A stretch of 64,000 bases of DNA. It comes from JAZKDW01 sp040387375. Lineage in GTDB: Bacteria > Pseudomonadota > Gammaproteobacteria > Burkholderiales > Burkholderiaceae_D. Shown here in pieces: positions 17,887-26,966 of the stretch (position 1 is the first letter of the stretch; each line of letters begins with the position of its first letter). The notes below the pieces were generated by a model, which was given only the letters and a program-made list of their open reading frames with translations, ran no database searches and was not told the origin of the DNA. The stretch lies in contig JAZKDW010000049.1 of the NCBI GenBank assembly GCA_040387375.1, positions 1-64,000 on the forward strand, in the 5' to 3' direction. The translations under genes and the position numbers were made by a program.

Positions 17887-17958
17887 GCCGGTTCTCCGTT
17901 CGTCCAGACGACCGCGAACGCTTTGCGGGGTTAACGGTTCCGTTCACGCATCGTTTTT

Positions 17959-18285
17959 TTAATGCAGACTATGCTTCAGTTCGGAAAGCGCGCCGTGGGC
18001 CTGCTGAACCGCCTGCCGCATTTGATCATCGATATTGCCAGCCTGCTTGCAGGCTTGCATCGCGCGGTCTCCCAATTCCTCCAGATGGTCGACGCAATCG
18101 ACAATACGGTCATCGTTCTGCTCTTGCGCCAGGATTGATTTTGCCTGGTCGGCTTCCCGCTCAAGTTCGCTTAGAGAACTGCGTAATTCGTCCGGAACAT
18201 TGCTGCTGCTCTTGCTTAGCTGAGCAGCCTTGTCGATGTACTGCTCTATCCGCGGAAATTCTTCTTTCACTTGTCTGGCTTGCAT
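17959..18285 (-). CDS. Small helical protein, unknown function
   Basis: The 108-residue product is hydrophilic and predicted to be nearly all helix, with heptad-like spacing (DELRSSLSELEREADQAKSILAQEQ). It has two cysteines (VDCVDHLEELGDRAMQACKQAG) and no signal peptide. An AAGGAGA ribosome site lies 6 bases before the ATG. It is probably co-transcribed with the downstream SDR gene (72 bp gap). I do not recognise a named family; a stress-related bundle protein is a guess from the context. Confidence 0.7.
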   Translation of the reverse strand: MQARQVKEEFPRIEQYIDKAAQLSKSSSNVPDELRSSLSELEREADQAKSILAQEQNDDRIVDCVDHLEELGDRAMQACKQAGNIDDQMRQAVQQAHGALSELKHSLH

Positions 18286-18526
18286 ATCTTTCTCCTTTGT
18301 TTTTGACAGATGGAAACGAGCCGCCGCAAAGATATTCGCGGAACAGGTCCTGTCGGAACACTAAATAATTAGACTTTTAAATCAAAGGATAGTTTTCGAA
18401 CACGCTGCATGCAATGCCAAAGGCAAGGGCGGATGATCTCGGAAACAAAAATTCGGCAACTGCGTTGTCGCAACAGCATCGCCGCTGTGCATGCTTTTGA
18501 TGATGCCAGTGGCAACTTGCCTTGCA

Positions 18527-19321
18527 CTACTTCGCCAAAGCCTGTTCGTTGATCCTCGCGGCAGCCGTTTTCACGATATCGGCGTAGCGATCCATGGCTT
18601 CTTTCATTGGCATGGCGGATGCAAAGAAAATCAGCGTGATCGTCCCAAGGACTCTTCCGTTGTCAAAAATAGGCGCCGAGATGGAGGAGGTCTTTCCGGG
18701 GTTTGCGGTGTAGCGGTTGCGTTCCATCGTGGCGAATCCGGCTTCCCGGATCCGCCTGACCAGTTTGCCGGATTCAAACATAGACAGCGTTTCGGAGGAT
18801 GTTTCAAGTGTCCTCAATCCTTTCAGCAGGGTCGACCTTTCGTCATCGGCCGCATGCGCCAGATACGCATGCCCGGAAGAGCATTCGAGAATCGGCTGGG
18901 TATGGCCGGGATAATAATTGTTGAAGGTGAGGGAGGTGTGAAAGTGGGTGGAATCGCGGATCATCATTTGGGTGCCGACGCGCGTCGTGATGGCAGCCGG
19001 CCACAGGGCTTCCTCGGTCAGCGCCAGCAGATGAGGATGCGCCAGGGTCACCATCCGGTCGTGGTTCTGGAATCCATGTGACAGGGTCTGGACCAGCGCA
19101 GTTGCCCGGTACAGCTTGCGATACGGTTCGCACTCGATCAATCCTTCAATCATCAGCGTTTGCACGATCCGGAACGCAGTCGGATAGGGAAGGCTGGCGC
19201 TGAGGGCGATTTCCTGCAAGGAGAGCGATTTGCCGCGATTGATCGCCTGCAGCACGGCGATGCTTCTGCTGATCGCCCGTATCGGAAGGCCGCGATCCAG
19301 CGGCGAATGTTCTTTTGGCAA
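18527..19321 (-). CDS. IclR-family transcriptional regulator
   Basis: The protein has an N-terminal winged helix (ISRSIAVLQAINRGKSLSLQEIALSASLPYPTAFRIVQTL) and a C-terminal IclR effector-binding domain (ECSSGHAYLA, RRIREAGFATMERN, SISAPIFDNGRVLGTITL). No ATG exists near the domain start. A TTG at 19321 with AGGAA 7 bases upstream gives 264 residues and is the best start. The frame continues open to 20551 only as antisense of the divergent genes. It most likely regulates the divergent TAXI-TRAP operon, with an acidic aromatic or dicarboxylate ligand as in other IclR members. Confidence 0.85.
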   Translation of the reverse strand: MPKEHSPLDRGLPIRAISRSIAVLQAINRGKSLSLQEIALSASLPYPTAFRIVQTLMIEGLIECEPYRKLYRATALVQTLSHGFQNHDRMVTLAHPHLLALTEEALWPAAITTRVGTQMMIRDSTHFHTSLTFNNYYPGHTQPILECSSGHAYLAHAADDERSTLLKGLRTLETSSETLSMFESGKLVRRIREAGFATMERNRYTANPGKTSSISAPIFDNGRVLGTITLIFFASAMPMKEAMDRYADIVKTAAARINEQALAK

Positions 19322-19468
19322 AATGATGTTCCTGTGGCTGAAAGCGGAGCCGGTACCAAGGCTTGACCGGCGCCGAATGTCGGAATGATGGTAGCAGAAG
19401 TGCCTGCCGCTTGTCGGTGCATCAGCATGCACGACAAGAGGACACGGCTGCCCTGAAAAACACCTGAA

Positions 19469-19483
19469 ATTCGCACTGCGAAT
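19469..19483. promoter_or_regulatory. Candidate IclR operator
   Basis: A perfect inverted repeat, attcgc-act-gcgaat, lies in the 300 bp divergent region between the IclR gene (starting 19321) and the transporter gene (starting 19622). Its 15 bp length and spacing fit IclR-family operators. The assignment is by position and symmetry only. Confidence 0.45.
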
Positions 19484-19621
19484 ATTTTGCTTTGTTCTTA
19501 ACCGCTGAAAAACGGCATGCCTTAGTATCAGTTTCACCGATGCACGATTGCTGCGCCCGCATTGCGTTCCTGTCAGATCAGGGTCATGAGGATTGTTCGA
19601 ATCAACCAGAAGGAGTTCGAA

Positions 19622-20605
19622 ATGAAATTGTCTTTGCAACCGGGAGGCAGGCTGCTGTCCCGTTTTACCGGAACGCTGATGCTGGGTCTCGCCGTGAGCG
19701 CGCCCGTCACCGCTGAAGTGATCGCGATCGGCACCACACAGGCGGGCGCCACCAACAGCATGTCGACCGCGATGGCCAAAGTCATCGCCGACAAAACCGA
19801 TCTGCAAGTCCGGCCGCAGCCGATGGCGGGCGTGGTGCAATACGCGTCGCTGGTGAATTCTGGCGAAGTCGAATTCGGTGTAGCCAACCTGGTCGAATAT
19901 CGTTATCTGATCGCCGGCAAGGAACTGGTCCAGAAGCCGCATCCCGATCTGCGGCTGGTGGCCCGCATGGTGCCGTGGCTGAACGGCCTGATGGTCAAGG
20001 CGGACAGCCCGATCAAGAGCATCAAGGATCTGAAGGGGACTGCGGTGCCGCATGGCTTCACCGGCAATCCGCTGGGACGGGTGTTGATGGATGGTTATCT
20101 CGCCAACGGCGGCCTGACGGCCAGCGACACGCGTCAGGTGCTGGTGCCCAGTTTTCCGCGCATGTTCGACATGTTCAAATCCCAGCAGCTGAGCACATCG
20201 ATTGCCACCATCGGCTCGCCGGTGGTGAGGGAGTTCGAGGTATCGCTGGGACCGGTGCGTTTCCTCGGTTTTGACGACTCGCCGGCGGCGATGGCTGCCT
20301 TGCAAAAATTTATTCCCGGCGCGGTAGTGGTGGAAGTCAAGCCGGAGACCGGCATGCTCGGCGTGCCAGCCCCGCTCAAGATCCTGAGCTACGACTACGT
20401 GCTGTTTGCCCATGTGAAGGTGAAGGACGAGGTCATCAATAAAGTTCTCACCGCGCTTTACAACAATCCGGCAGACCTGAAAGCGGCTTCGGCGACGATG
20501 AAGGAATTCGATCCGCAGGCCATGTCCAGGGATATGGGCGCGGCCTACCACCCCGGCGCGATCAAGTTTTTCCAGTCCAAAGGAATCTGGCCAGGCAAGA
20601 AATAA
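19622..20605 (+). CDS. TAXI-family TRAP transporter solute-binding protein
   Basis: From the ATG at 19622 (AGAAGGAG upstream) the protein has 327 residues, with a signal peptide ending near VTAE. The mature part begins EVIAIGTTQAGATNSMSTAMAKVIADKT, the typical TAXI opening, followed by VNSGEVEFGVANLVEY and PHGFTGNPLGRVLMDGYLANGG. Such periplasmic receptors deliver a solute to a TRAP permease; known TAXI ligands include glutamate and other carboxylates. The fused permease gene follows 108 bp downstream. Confidence 0.93.
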   Translation: MKLSLQPGGRLLSRFTGTLMLGLAVSAPVTAEVIAIGTTQAGATNSMSTAMAKVIADKTDLQVRPQPMAGVVQYASLVNSGEVEFGVANLVEYRYLIAGKELVQKPHPDLRLVARMVPWLNGLMVKADSPIKSIKDLKGTAVPHGFTGNPLGRVLMDGYLANGGLTASDTRQVLVPSFPRMFDMFKSQQLSTSIATIGSPVVREFEVSLGPVRFLGFDDSPAAMAALQKFIPGAVVVEVKPETGMLGVPAPLKILSYDYVLFAHVKVKDEVINKVLTALYNNPADLKAASATMKEFDPQAMSRDMGAAYHPGAIKFFQSKGIWPGKK

Positions 20606-20713
20606 GCGGCTGCAAGCGCACCCGGTGTCGATGGGACCGTCCCGCTTGCGGGGCGTGACCGGGACGCATCATCGCCCGTCGCATCTACCACGCACCAAAG
20701 GAAAGCCCATTCC

Positions 20714-22621
20714 ATGAGTTCCGAAATCAAACCAGGCAGTGAACGACTCTCCTATTCGGTGGGAATCCTGATCACGGTGCTTGCACTTTTCTGGTGCCTC
20801 GATCTGCCGATCAGGCTGTCGATTCCCGTCTACACCGAACAGTTCCTGGCGGTCATGATCGGCCTCAGTCTTTTCCTCGCGTATAGCCGGCCCGCTGTGA
20901 TTCAAAAGGATGGCGTGTTCGGATGGCTGCGGGCGCTGGCTGGCCTGGGTGTCGGCATCTGGCTGGCGATCCGCTTCCCCGTACTGCAAGCAGACATGCT
21001 GTCGCGTCCGGTCGAGGCGATGACGCTTGCGTCACTGCTGCTGCTGTTGCTGCTGGACGCCTGCCGCCGCTCCGCCGGGATTGCGCTGGTGTTTGTGTTT
21101 GGGTTTTTCCTGGCGTACGGACTGGCCGGCCATCAATTTTCCGGCGTGTGGCAAACCAAAAATCTGTCATTCAGCCGCTTGTTCACCTATACCGCGCTGG
21201 ACGGCTCGGCCACGCTCGGCATCTCGCTGCTCATCGCCAGCTCCACGGTGCTCGCGTTCATGTTTTTCGGACGTGTGCTGCAGGCCTGCGGCGGCGGTGA
21301 ATTTTTTACCGATATTTCGACCGCGCTCTTTGGCCGTTACCGGGGCGGTTCGGGAAAAGTGGAGGTGGTCGCGTCGCTCTTGTTCGGCTCGATTTCCGGC
21401 AGCGCCGTGGCGAACGTCATGTCGACCGGCGTCATCACGATACCCAACATGAAAAGGGCCGGGTACCGTGCCGAGACCACCGCCGCCATCGAAGCGGTAT
21501 CGTCGACCGGCGGGCAGATCATGCCGCCGGTGCTCGGCGCCGCGGCGTTCCTGATGGCCGAAAACCTGCAGGTCAGCTACATGGACGTGGCGCTGGCGGC
21601 GCTGATTCCGGCGCTGCTTTTCTACGTCTCGATTTTCATCCAGGTCGACTTCGAGGCCGTGCGGCGCAAGATCGGCGGCCTGGATCCGGCGACGCTGCCG
21701 AAGCCGCGTGAGGTGATGCGGCAGGGCTGGTTTTTCCTGCTGCCTTTCTTTCTCCTGTTCTGGTTGATGTTCCAGTTCAACCTGTCGCCGGAAGAGGCGC
21801 TGCTGTTGGGGATCGTCGTGCTGGTGCCATTTGCCGTGATCAAGGGTTATGGCGGCCAAAAACTGAGCCTGCGGGGCTTCTTCGATGCGGTGGCCGGCAC
21901 CGGCAAGGATGCGGTCGACATCATCATCATCTGCGCCGTGGCCGGCGGCATCATCGGCCTGATCAATATCACCAGCCTCTCGCTGGGATTGGGGCTGTCG
22001 ATGGTCCAGCTCACGCAAGGAAACCTGCTCTTGCTGCTGGTGGCGATCGCGGTCATCTGCGTGATCCTCGGCATGGGATTGCCGACCACTGGCGTCTATC
22101 TGCTGGTCGCGGTGCTGGCCGCGCCGCCGCTGATCCAGCTTGGCGTCAATCCGATGGCGGCGCATATGTTCGTGTTCTATTTCGGCTGCCTGTCGATGAT
22201 CACGCCGCCGGTGGCGATGGCGGCCTATGCGGCGGCGCATATCGCCAAGGCGGGACCGATGCAGGTCGGCTGGATTGCCTGCATGCTGGGCTGGCCGGCG
22301 TTTGTGCTGCCGTTCGTCTTCGCCTATACCCCCGAGCTATTGATGATCGGAAAACCGCTGCCAATCGTGATGGCCGTGGTCACTGTCGGCATCGCCGTGT
22401 GGCTCGGGTGCGCCGCATTTTCAGGCTACCTGTATTCCGAATTATCGCTGATTAAAAGATTGTTTCTGGTGGGGTTAGCGCTCGTGCTGCTTTTGCCTGC
22501 CAGTGTGTATCCGCAGTTTGCGCTGCTGATCAAGGGAGGCGCCTTATTGATCGCCGTGCTGTTCATCGCGTTCGAGATGAAACGTCCGCGGGCGGCGCAG
22601 GTGCCATCGGCTTCGCTCTGA
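20714..22621 (+). CDS. Fused TRAP transporter permease (DctQ-DctM type, TAXI branch)
   Basis: The 635-residue protein has four N-terminal helices corresponding to the small Q subunit and about twelve or more helices corresponding to the large M subunit. It carries the M-subunit signatures LFGSISGSAVANVMSTGVITIPNMKRAGY and IEAVSSTGGQIMPPVLGAAAFLMAE, plus LGMGLPTTGVYLLVAVLAAPPL. Fused QM permeases pair with TAXI receptors such as the one encoded upstream. Transport is sodium- or proton-driven across the inner membrane. Confidence 0.95.
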   Translation: MSSEIKPGSERLSYSVGILITVLALFWCLDLPIRLSIPVYTEQFLAVMIGLSLFLAYSRPAVIQKDGVFGWLRALAGLGVGIWLAIRFPVLQADMLSRPVEAMTLASLLLLLLLDACRRSAGIALVFVFGFFLAYGLAGHQFSGVWQTKNLSFSRLFTYTALDGSATLGISLLIASSTVLAFMFFGRVLQACGGGEFFTDISTALFGRYRGGSGKVEVVASLLFGSISGSAVANVMSTGVITIPNMKRAGYRAETTAAIEAVSSTGGQIMPPVLGAAAFLMAENLQVSYMDVALAALIPALLFYVSIFIQVDFEAVRRKIGGLDPATLPKPREVMRQGWFFLLPFFLLFWLMFQFNLSPEEALLLGIVVLVPFAVIKGYGGQKLSLRGFFDAVAGTGKDAVDIIIICAVAGGIIGLINITSLSLGLGLSMVQLTQGNLLLLLVAIAVICVILGMGLPTTGVYLLVAVLAAPPLIQLGVNPMAAHMFVFYFGCLSMITPPVAMAAYAAAHIAKAGPMQVGWIACMLGWPAFVLPFVFAYTPELLMIGKPLPIVMAVVTVGIAVWLGCAAFSGYLYSELSLIKRLFLVGLALVLLLPASVYPQFALLIKGGALLIAVLFIAFEMKRPRAAQVPSASL

Positions 22622-22637
22622 ACAGGAAGAGGAAATC

Positions 22638-23846
22638 ATGTCATCGAATGGAAAACACGTTCTGATAGCCGGGGGCGGCCCGGTCGGACTCATATCAGCC
22701 TTGTTGCTGGCGCGCGCGGGCATCAGCGTCACGCTGGTGGAGCGTTCCCGTACACTGGTCGAAGATCTCCGGGCCTCGACTTTTCATCCGCCCACACTGG
22801 AGATGCTGGCCCGTATCGGCATCGCCGACACGCTCATCGAGCAGGGACTGATCGCCCGCTATTCGCAGCAGCGCGATCGCCACGAAGGACTGGTGGCGCA
22901 GTTTGACATGGCGCTGCTGGGCGATGTCACCGCTTATCCGTTCCGGCTCCAGTGCGAACAGGTCAAGCTGGCGCGCGCGCTGACGGCGCGCCTGGAAGAA
23001 TTCCCCAATTGCCGCGTCCTGTACGGCGCCAAAGTGGTCGGTGTCGTCCAGGCTGCAGAGTCGGTCACGCTCGAGATCGAACAGGACGGCGCCACCGCAA
23101 CCTTCAGTGGCGACTATCTGATCGGCGCCGACGGCGCCAGCAGCACCGTGAGGCAGAAAGCCGGCATCGCGTTTCCCGGTCTTACCTACCCGGAGCGCTT
23201 CTTGTCGGTATCGACCGGATACGACTTCCAGCAGATGTTTCCGGACCTGTCTTACGTGAACTACGCGTCGGATCCGGAAACCTGGTACGTGTTGCTGCGC
23301 ACGCCTTCGCTCTGGCGCGTGCTGGTACCGACTCTGCCGGAGCAGAGCGACGCGCAGGCGCTGGACGACGATGAAATCGAGGCGCGCCTGCAGCATATCT
23401 TCCCGAAGGAAGGCCGTTATGCGCTGGCCCACAAGACGCTGTACAACGTGCACCAGCGGGTTGCCGAGACTTACCGCAAGGAGCGTGTCTTCCTGGCCGG
23501 CGACGCCGCGCATATCAACAATCCGATCGGCGGGATGGGCCTCAACGGCGGGGTCCACGACGCCTTCTGCCTGGCCGACAAGCTGATCCGGGTGCTGGCG
23601 CGCGGCGAGCCGGATGTTTTGCTGGACAGTTATGAACGCGAGCGGCGCGATATTGCGATTTCGTTCATCAACGAGAGCACGGCGCGCAACAAGCGCAATC
23701 TCGAGGAGCAGGATCCGGCGGTACGCAAACAGCGCCAGCTTGAACTCAGGCGCATTGCCGATACGCCGGCCGAAGCAAAAGCCTATCTGCTCAAGACCTC
23801 GATGTTCACATCGCTGGGCGGCGAGGCAAAAACCTGGGCGCAATGA
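22638..23846 (+). CDS. FAD-dependent aromatic-ring-type monooxygenase
   Basis: The 402-residue flavoprotein begins with the Rossmann motif GGGPVGLISALLLARAGISVTLVE. The DG motif YLIGADGASSTVRQKAG follows, then the GD motif FLAGDAAHINNPIGGMGLNGGVHDA. This is the PHBH/UbiH-type class A monooxygenase fold, which hydroxylates aromatic or N-heteroaromatic acids using NAD(P)H and O2. The ribosome site is AGGAAGAGG. It follows the TRAP permease by 16 bp and is surely in the same operon. The substrate is presumably what the transporter imports. Confidence 0.92.
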   Translation: MSSNGKHVLIAGGGPVGLISALLLARAGISVTLVERSRTLVEDLRASTFHPPTLEMLARIGIADTLIEQGLIARYSQQRDRHEGLVAQFDMALLGDVTAYPFRLQCEQVKLARALTARLEEFPNCRVLYGAKVVGVVQAAESVTLEIEQDGATATFSGDYLIGADGASSTVRQKAGIAFPGLTYPERFLSVSTGYDFQQMFPDLSYVNYASDPETWYVLLRTPSLWRVLVPTLPEQSDAQALDDDEIEARLQHIFPKEGRYALAHKTLYNVHQRVAETYRKERVFLAGDAAHINNPIGGMGLNGGVHDAFCLADKLIRVLARGEPDVLLDSYERERRDIAISFINESTARNKRNLEEQDPAVRKQRQLELRRIADTPAEAKAYLLKTSMFTSLGGEAKTWAQ

Positions 23847-23913
23847 GTACAACGCCGGCGCCGCATGCGGATGTGCTGCGGGTGCCGGTCATTCAAGATG
23901 GAGACAAGGTGTG

Positions 23914-24681
23914 ATGACTGATTCAAGCGGACAGACCGTGAGTGAACCCTCGGCCGGCAAGCCGGTCCATGTCAGGCTGGGGGTCATTGTTCCCACCACC
24001 AATACCGTCAATGAAGCGGAGTGGCGTACCATCGCCGCCCGGCTTGGCGGCATGTCGCTCCACGTCAGCCGTATTCTCCTGACCGAGGCCCTGCACGACG
24101 CCGCAAACGGCCTGCCGGACGATCTGCGCGCCGCGATGCGCCCGCTGGAACAGGCGGAGGTCGATTTGATCGCCTACGGCTGCACCGCCGGTTCGCTGGT
24201 GCTGCCGCTTGATGCGCTGACCGGCGCGATGCAGCGTGCCAGCGCCAGACCGTGCGTCGCCACGGCGCCCGCATTGATCGCCGCCTGCCGCACGCTCGGC
24301 GTGTCCCGGGTCTCGATCGGCACACCGTACGCGGAACTGCTCAATTCCCACGAACGCAGCTTCTTCGAGGACGCGGGGCTGCGCGTGGACCGCATCGTGG
24401 GCCTGGGCATCGGCGCCGGCGGCATGCATGAATACACCCGCATCGCCAAACTCACGCCGGACGAGGTCGAGGCGCTGGCGGTGAGCGCGCTGGCCGAAGG
24501 CTCGGAAGCGCTGGTCCTGTCATGCACCGATCTGCCGACGCTGGCGCTGATACCGCGGTTCGAGGCCCGGTTCGGCATTCCCGTCATGTCGAGCAACCTC
24601 GCAACCTTGTGGAATGCGTTGCGGACCGCGGGGATCGATACGCCGGTTACCGGGTTTGGCTCCCTGCTCGAACTGCGGTAA
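23914..24681 (+). CDS. Asp/Glu racemase-superfamily enzyme (maleate isomerase/arylmalonate decarboxylase-like)
   Basis: Starting at the ATG at 23914, the protein has 255 residues. Both superfamily cysteine motifs are present: LIAYGCTAGSLVLP and ALVLSCTDLPTLALI. An N-terminal VIVPTTNTVNEAEW block also fits the maleate isomerase/arylmalonate decarboxylase group. Enzymes of this type isomerise maleate to fumarate at the end of N-heteroaromatic catabolism, or decarboxylate malonates. It is the last gene of the TAXI-TRAP/monooxygenase operon, 67 bp after the monooxygenase. The frame open from 23614 is antisense-free overlap and not used. Confidence 0.85.
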   Translation: MTDSSGQTVSEPSAGKPVHVRLGVIVPTTNTVNEAEWRTIAARLGGMSLHVSRILLTEALHDAANGLPDDLRAAMRPLEQAEVDLIAYGCTAGSLVLPLDALTGAMQRASARPCVATAPALIAACRTLGVSRVSIGTPYAELLNSHERSFFEDAGLRVDRIVGLGIGAGGMHEYTRIAKLTPDEVEALAVSALAEGSEALVLSCTDLPTLALIPRFEARFGIPVMSSNLATLWNALRTAGIDTPVTGFGSLLELR

Positions 24682-24855
24682 CGACCGGCCTCACTCCGGC
24701 GCGCGTTTTTGGTAAAACATGGGAGCACGCGTAAACGAGATGCCAGCCAATGCCGTTGCCGCTGGCGGGCATTTGCCGGCTATCGTAGAATGATCCGGCC
24801 GCCCAACGCATGATGTGTCATTTTCCGGCCGGCTTTCCGAATTGGAGGATACACG

Positions 24856-25194
24856 ATGAAACGTTTTGCCCTGCTGACCCTGCTGGTCGCGACCCAGGCT
24901 TTCGCTCACCACGGATGGAGCGAGTATGACGCCACCCAGCCCCTGCAACTGAGCGGCACGATCGAGGATTCCGGCTATGTCCATCCGCACGGATTTGTGC
25001 GCCTGAAAACCGCCGACAAGGTCTGGACCGTAGTCCTCGCGCCGCCAAGCCGCATGGAAAACCGCGGACTGGGCAAGGACCTGCTCAAGCCCGGCAATCG
25101 GGCATCCGTTGCCGGCTATCCCAACCGGAACAATCCTGAAGAGCTGCGCGCCGAACGCATCACGATCGGCGACAAGACCGTGGAGCTGCGCTGA
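24856..25194 (+). CDS. Periplasmic DUF6152-like protein
   Basis: The 112-residue protein has a cleavable signal peptide (ends QAFA) followed by HHGWSEYD. The rest is a small beta-barrel-like OB domain (LSGTIEDSGYVHPHGFVRLKTADKVWTVVLAPPSRMENRGL...GNRASVAGYPNR). The HHGWxxYD start and the HPH motif are typical of the DUF6152 family, with His residues that could bind metal. GGAGGATACACG precedes the ATG. The stop overlaps the next start, so it is coupled to the DUF6644 gene. Confidence 0.8.
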   Translation: MKRFALLTLLVATQAFAHHGWSEYDATQPLQLSGTIEDSGYVHPHGFVRLKTADKVWTVVLAPPSRMENRGLGKDLLKPGNRASVAGYPNRNNPEELRAERITIGDKTVELR

Positions 25195-25682
25195 TGCATG
25201 AGACAGCCGGTTTTCTCGGCTGGCTCGAAGCAAGCCCGTTGTCGCTGGCCATGCGCGGCAGCATGTGGCTGTACCCGATCGTTGAAATCTTCCACATCGT
25301 CGGCTTTGTGATCCTGGTCGGGTCGGTTTTCCTGTTCGACCTGCGGGTGCTGGGCTGGTCCCGCTCGTTGCCGGTCGATGCTCTGGGCAGGCATTTGCTC
25401 CCCTGGTCCATCGGCAGTCTCCTGCTGATTGTCCCGGCGGGCCTGATGATGTTTTCCGCGCATCCCGGCGACTTCATTGGCAACCCTGTTTTCCTGCTCA
25501 AGCTGGCGCTGATTGCGGCCGCCGGGATCAATGCCTTCCTGTTCCACATCGGGGTCTACCGTTCTGTCACGAAATGGAATACCAACGTCCCGGCGCCAGT
25601 CCCGGCCAGGGCACATGCCCTGGTCTCGCTGGCAATCTGGGTGGCGGTGATCAGTTGCGGCCGGCTTCTGGCCTACACGTGA
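25194..25682 (+). CDS. DUF6644-like integral membrane protein
   Basis: The 162-residue product has four hydrophobic helices (MRGSMWLYPIVEIFHIVGFVILVG; LLPWSIGSLLLIVPAGLMMF; NPVFLLKLALIAAAGINAFLFHIGVY; ALVSLAIWVAVISCGRLLAYT). Histidines lie inside or near helices two to four, reminiscent of a small cytochrome b-like or copper-handling membrane protein. The start overlaps the previous stop (TGATG). Pairing with a DUF6152 periplasmic partner is a recurrent arrangement as I recall it; the function is unknown. Confidence 0.8.
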   Translation: MHETAGFLGWLEASPLSLAMRGSMWLYPIVEIFHIVGFVILVGSVFLFDLRVLGWSRSLPVDALGRHLLPWSIGSLLLIVPAGLMMFSAHPGDFIGNPVFLLKLALIAAAGINAFLFHIGVYRSVTKWNTNVPAPVPARAHALVSLAIWVAVISCGRLLAYT

Positions 25683-25716
25683 CATCGATGACAAATTCAT
25701 GAAGGAGTCCGCGCTA

Positions 25717-26298
25717 ATGTTCCGGCGTCTGTTTGTCCTGATGTTTGCGGCGCTGGCAGCAACTGCGGCGGCCGCTGCCGGCGCGGCGAGTGAAGAGGCT
25801 TTCTGGTCCACTCTGAAATCCGGCGGGCATGTCGTCCTGATCCGCCATGCAGTGACCGACCCCGGTATCGGCGACCCGCCGGGTTTCACTATCGGCAATT
25901 GCAGCACCCAGCGCAACCTGTCGGCAAAAGGCCGCGCAGATGCAAAACGATTGGGCGAAGCATTCCGCAGCCGCAATATCCCGATCGCCGACGTGCTCTC
26001 GAGCCGGTGGTGCAGATGCATCGACACCGCGCAGCTTGCATTTGGCCGGGTGACACCTGCGCCCATGCTGGATTCGATGTTCAGGGATGGTGAAGGGGCA
26101 GGGGGCGAAAAAGTGCGTGAGGTACTCGCCGCCGCTGGCCGCCGCACGGGGTCGGGCAATCTGATCCTGGTGACGCACGCGCAGAATATTCAGGCGCTTG
26201 CCGGCGTTTCACCGTCTTCCGGGGAGATGGTTGTGGTTACGCTGGACGGGGCCGGCAAGTTCAAGGTCGTCGGGCGGCTTGAGGTGCCGGGCGGCTAG
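25717..26298 (+). CDS. Secreted histidine phosphatase family protein
   Basis: From the ATG at 25717 (AAGGAG 9 bases upstream) the protein has 193 residues and an Ala-rich signal peptide. The histidine phosphatase core follows: VVLIRHAVTDPGIGDP (phosphoacceptor His), NLSAKGRADAKRLGEAF, VLSSRWCRCIDTAQLAF and the second catalytic His in LILVTHAQNIQALAG. The secreted branch of this superfamily includes lipopolysaccharide-heptose phosphatases such as Ais. The substrate is unknown. The frame also opens at 25699. Confidence 0.88.
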   Translation: MFRRLFVLMFAALAATAAAAAGAASEEAFWSTLKSGGHVVLIRHAVTDPGIGDPPGFTIGNCSTQRNLSAKGRADAKRLGEAFRSRNIPIADVLSSRWCRCIDTAQLAFGRVTPAPMLDSMFRDGEGAGGEKVREVLAAAGRRTGSGNLILVTHAQNIQALAGVSPSSGEMVVVTLDGAGKFKVVGRLEVPGG

Positions 26299-26532
26299 CG
26301 TTGTCTTTGTTGTAATGATGATCTGCTGAGATTTTGATCGACCGATCATTTCAATTTGAATTCAAGTTCTTTCGCTTGCTTCTGGATGGCGTCTTGATCT
26401 GCCTTTGGGTGTAAATGGGTGTGTTATTGGAATGAGGTAGTAGCCCGGATCGTGGTCGTCACGTGCGTTGATACGGATCGCGTCGAATAGTGAGACTATG
26501 GAGCGCCCGATCAACCTCATTTCCCATCACAC

Positions 26533-26775
26533 ATGAAAAAATTATTTTGTATCGCTGCCTTAATCCTGAGCATCAGCCCATTCGCCCAGGCGCAAGTCAA
26601 TTTCGACTCCGGCAGCGCACGCCCGAATAATCCGGGGGCGGCAAAACGTGAGCTCGATCGTTCGGCAAAGGCCCGGCCTCAGGTCAAGGCAAAGCGCGGT
26701 CGTGTCCTCTGCCGCGATGGATCGAGGCATCTTGCCCGCGTGTGCCAGCGTCACGGGGGTATCGCCAGGAAGTAG
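26533..26775 (+). CDS. Small basic secreted protein, unknown
   Basis: The 80-residue product has a good signal peptide (MKKLFCIAALILSISPFAQA). The mature part is basic, with two Cys (RVLCRDGSRHLARVCQRHGG), and may form one disulfide. The sequence RGRVLCRDGSRHLARVCQRHGGI resembles short periplasmic domains described as DUF3761-like, but the match is weak. No strong ribosome site is visible. Flanking gaps (26299-26532 and 26776-26966) hold nothing I can call. Confidence 0.6.
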   Translation: MKKLFCIAALILSISPFAQAQVNFDSGSARPNNPGAAKRELDRSAKARPQVKAKRGRVLCRDGSRHLARVCQRHGGIARK

Positions 26776-26966
26776 GGCGGAGATGCAAGATGGCGGATTG
26801 TATTAACCAGAACTTCATCGCGATTACATGTCCGCTGTTACATTTTCAAGTGAAGCTTTTTCCTGAGAATGGTATGGTAGTGCCCCCCGAAACAGAAATT
26901 GACCCTGGCGCATGGCGTCACCTGCCATCGTGGCCGGTATTCCTACACTGACTGAGCGTTCTCAAA

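Noticed and set aside
19325..20551. Long minus-strand extension of the IclR reading frame
   Set aside because: It is antisense to the TAXI gene, rich in His, Arg and Gln, and has no domain; the real gene starts at the TTG at 19321.
26742..26951. 69-codon plus-strand frame before the ABC ATPase
   Set aside because: Overlaps the end of the small secreted gene, with no ribosome site and no protein-like pattern.
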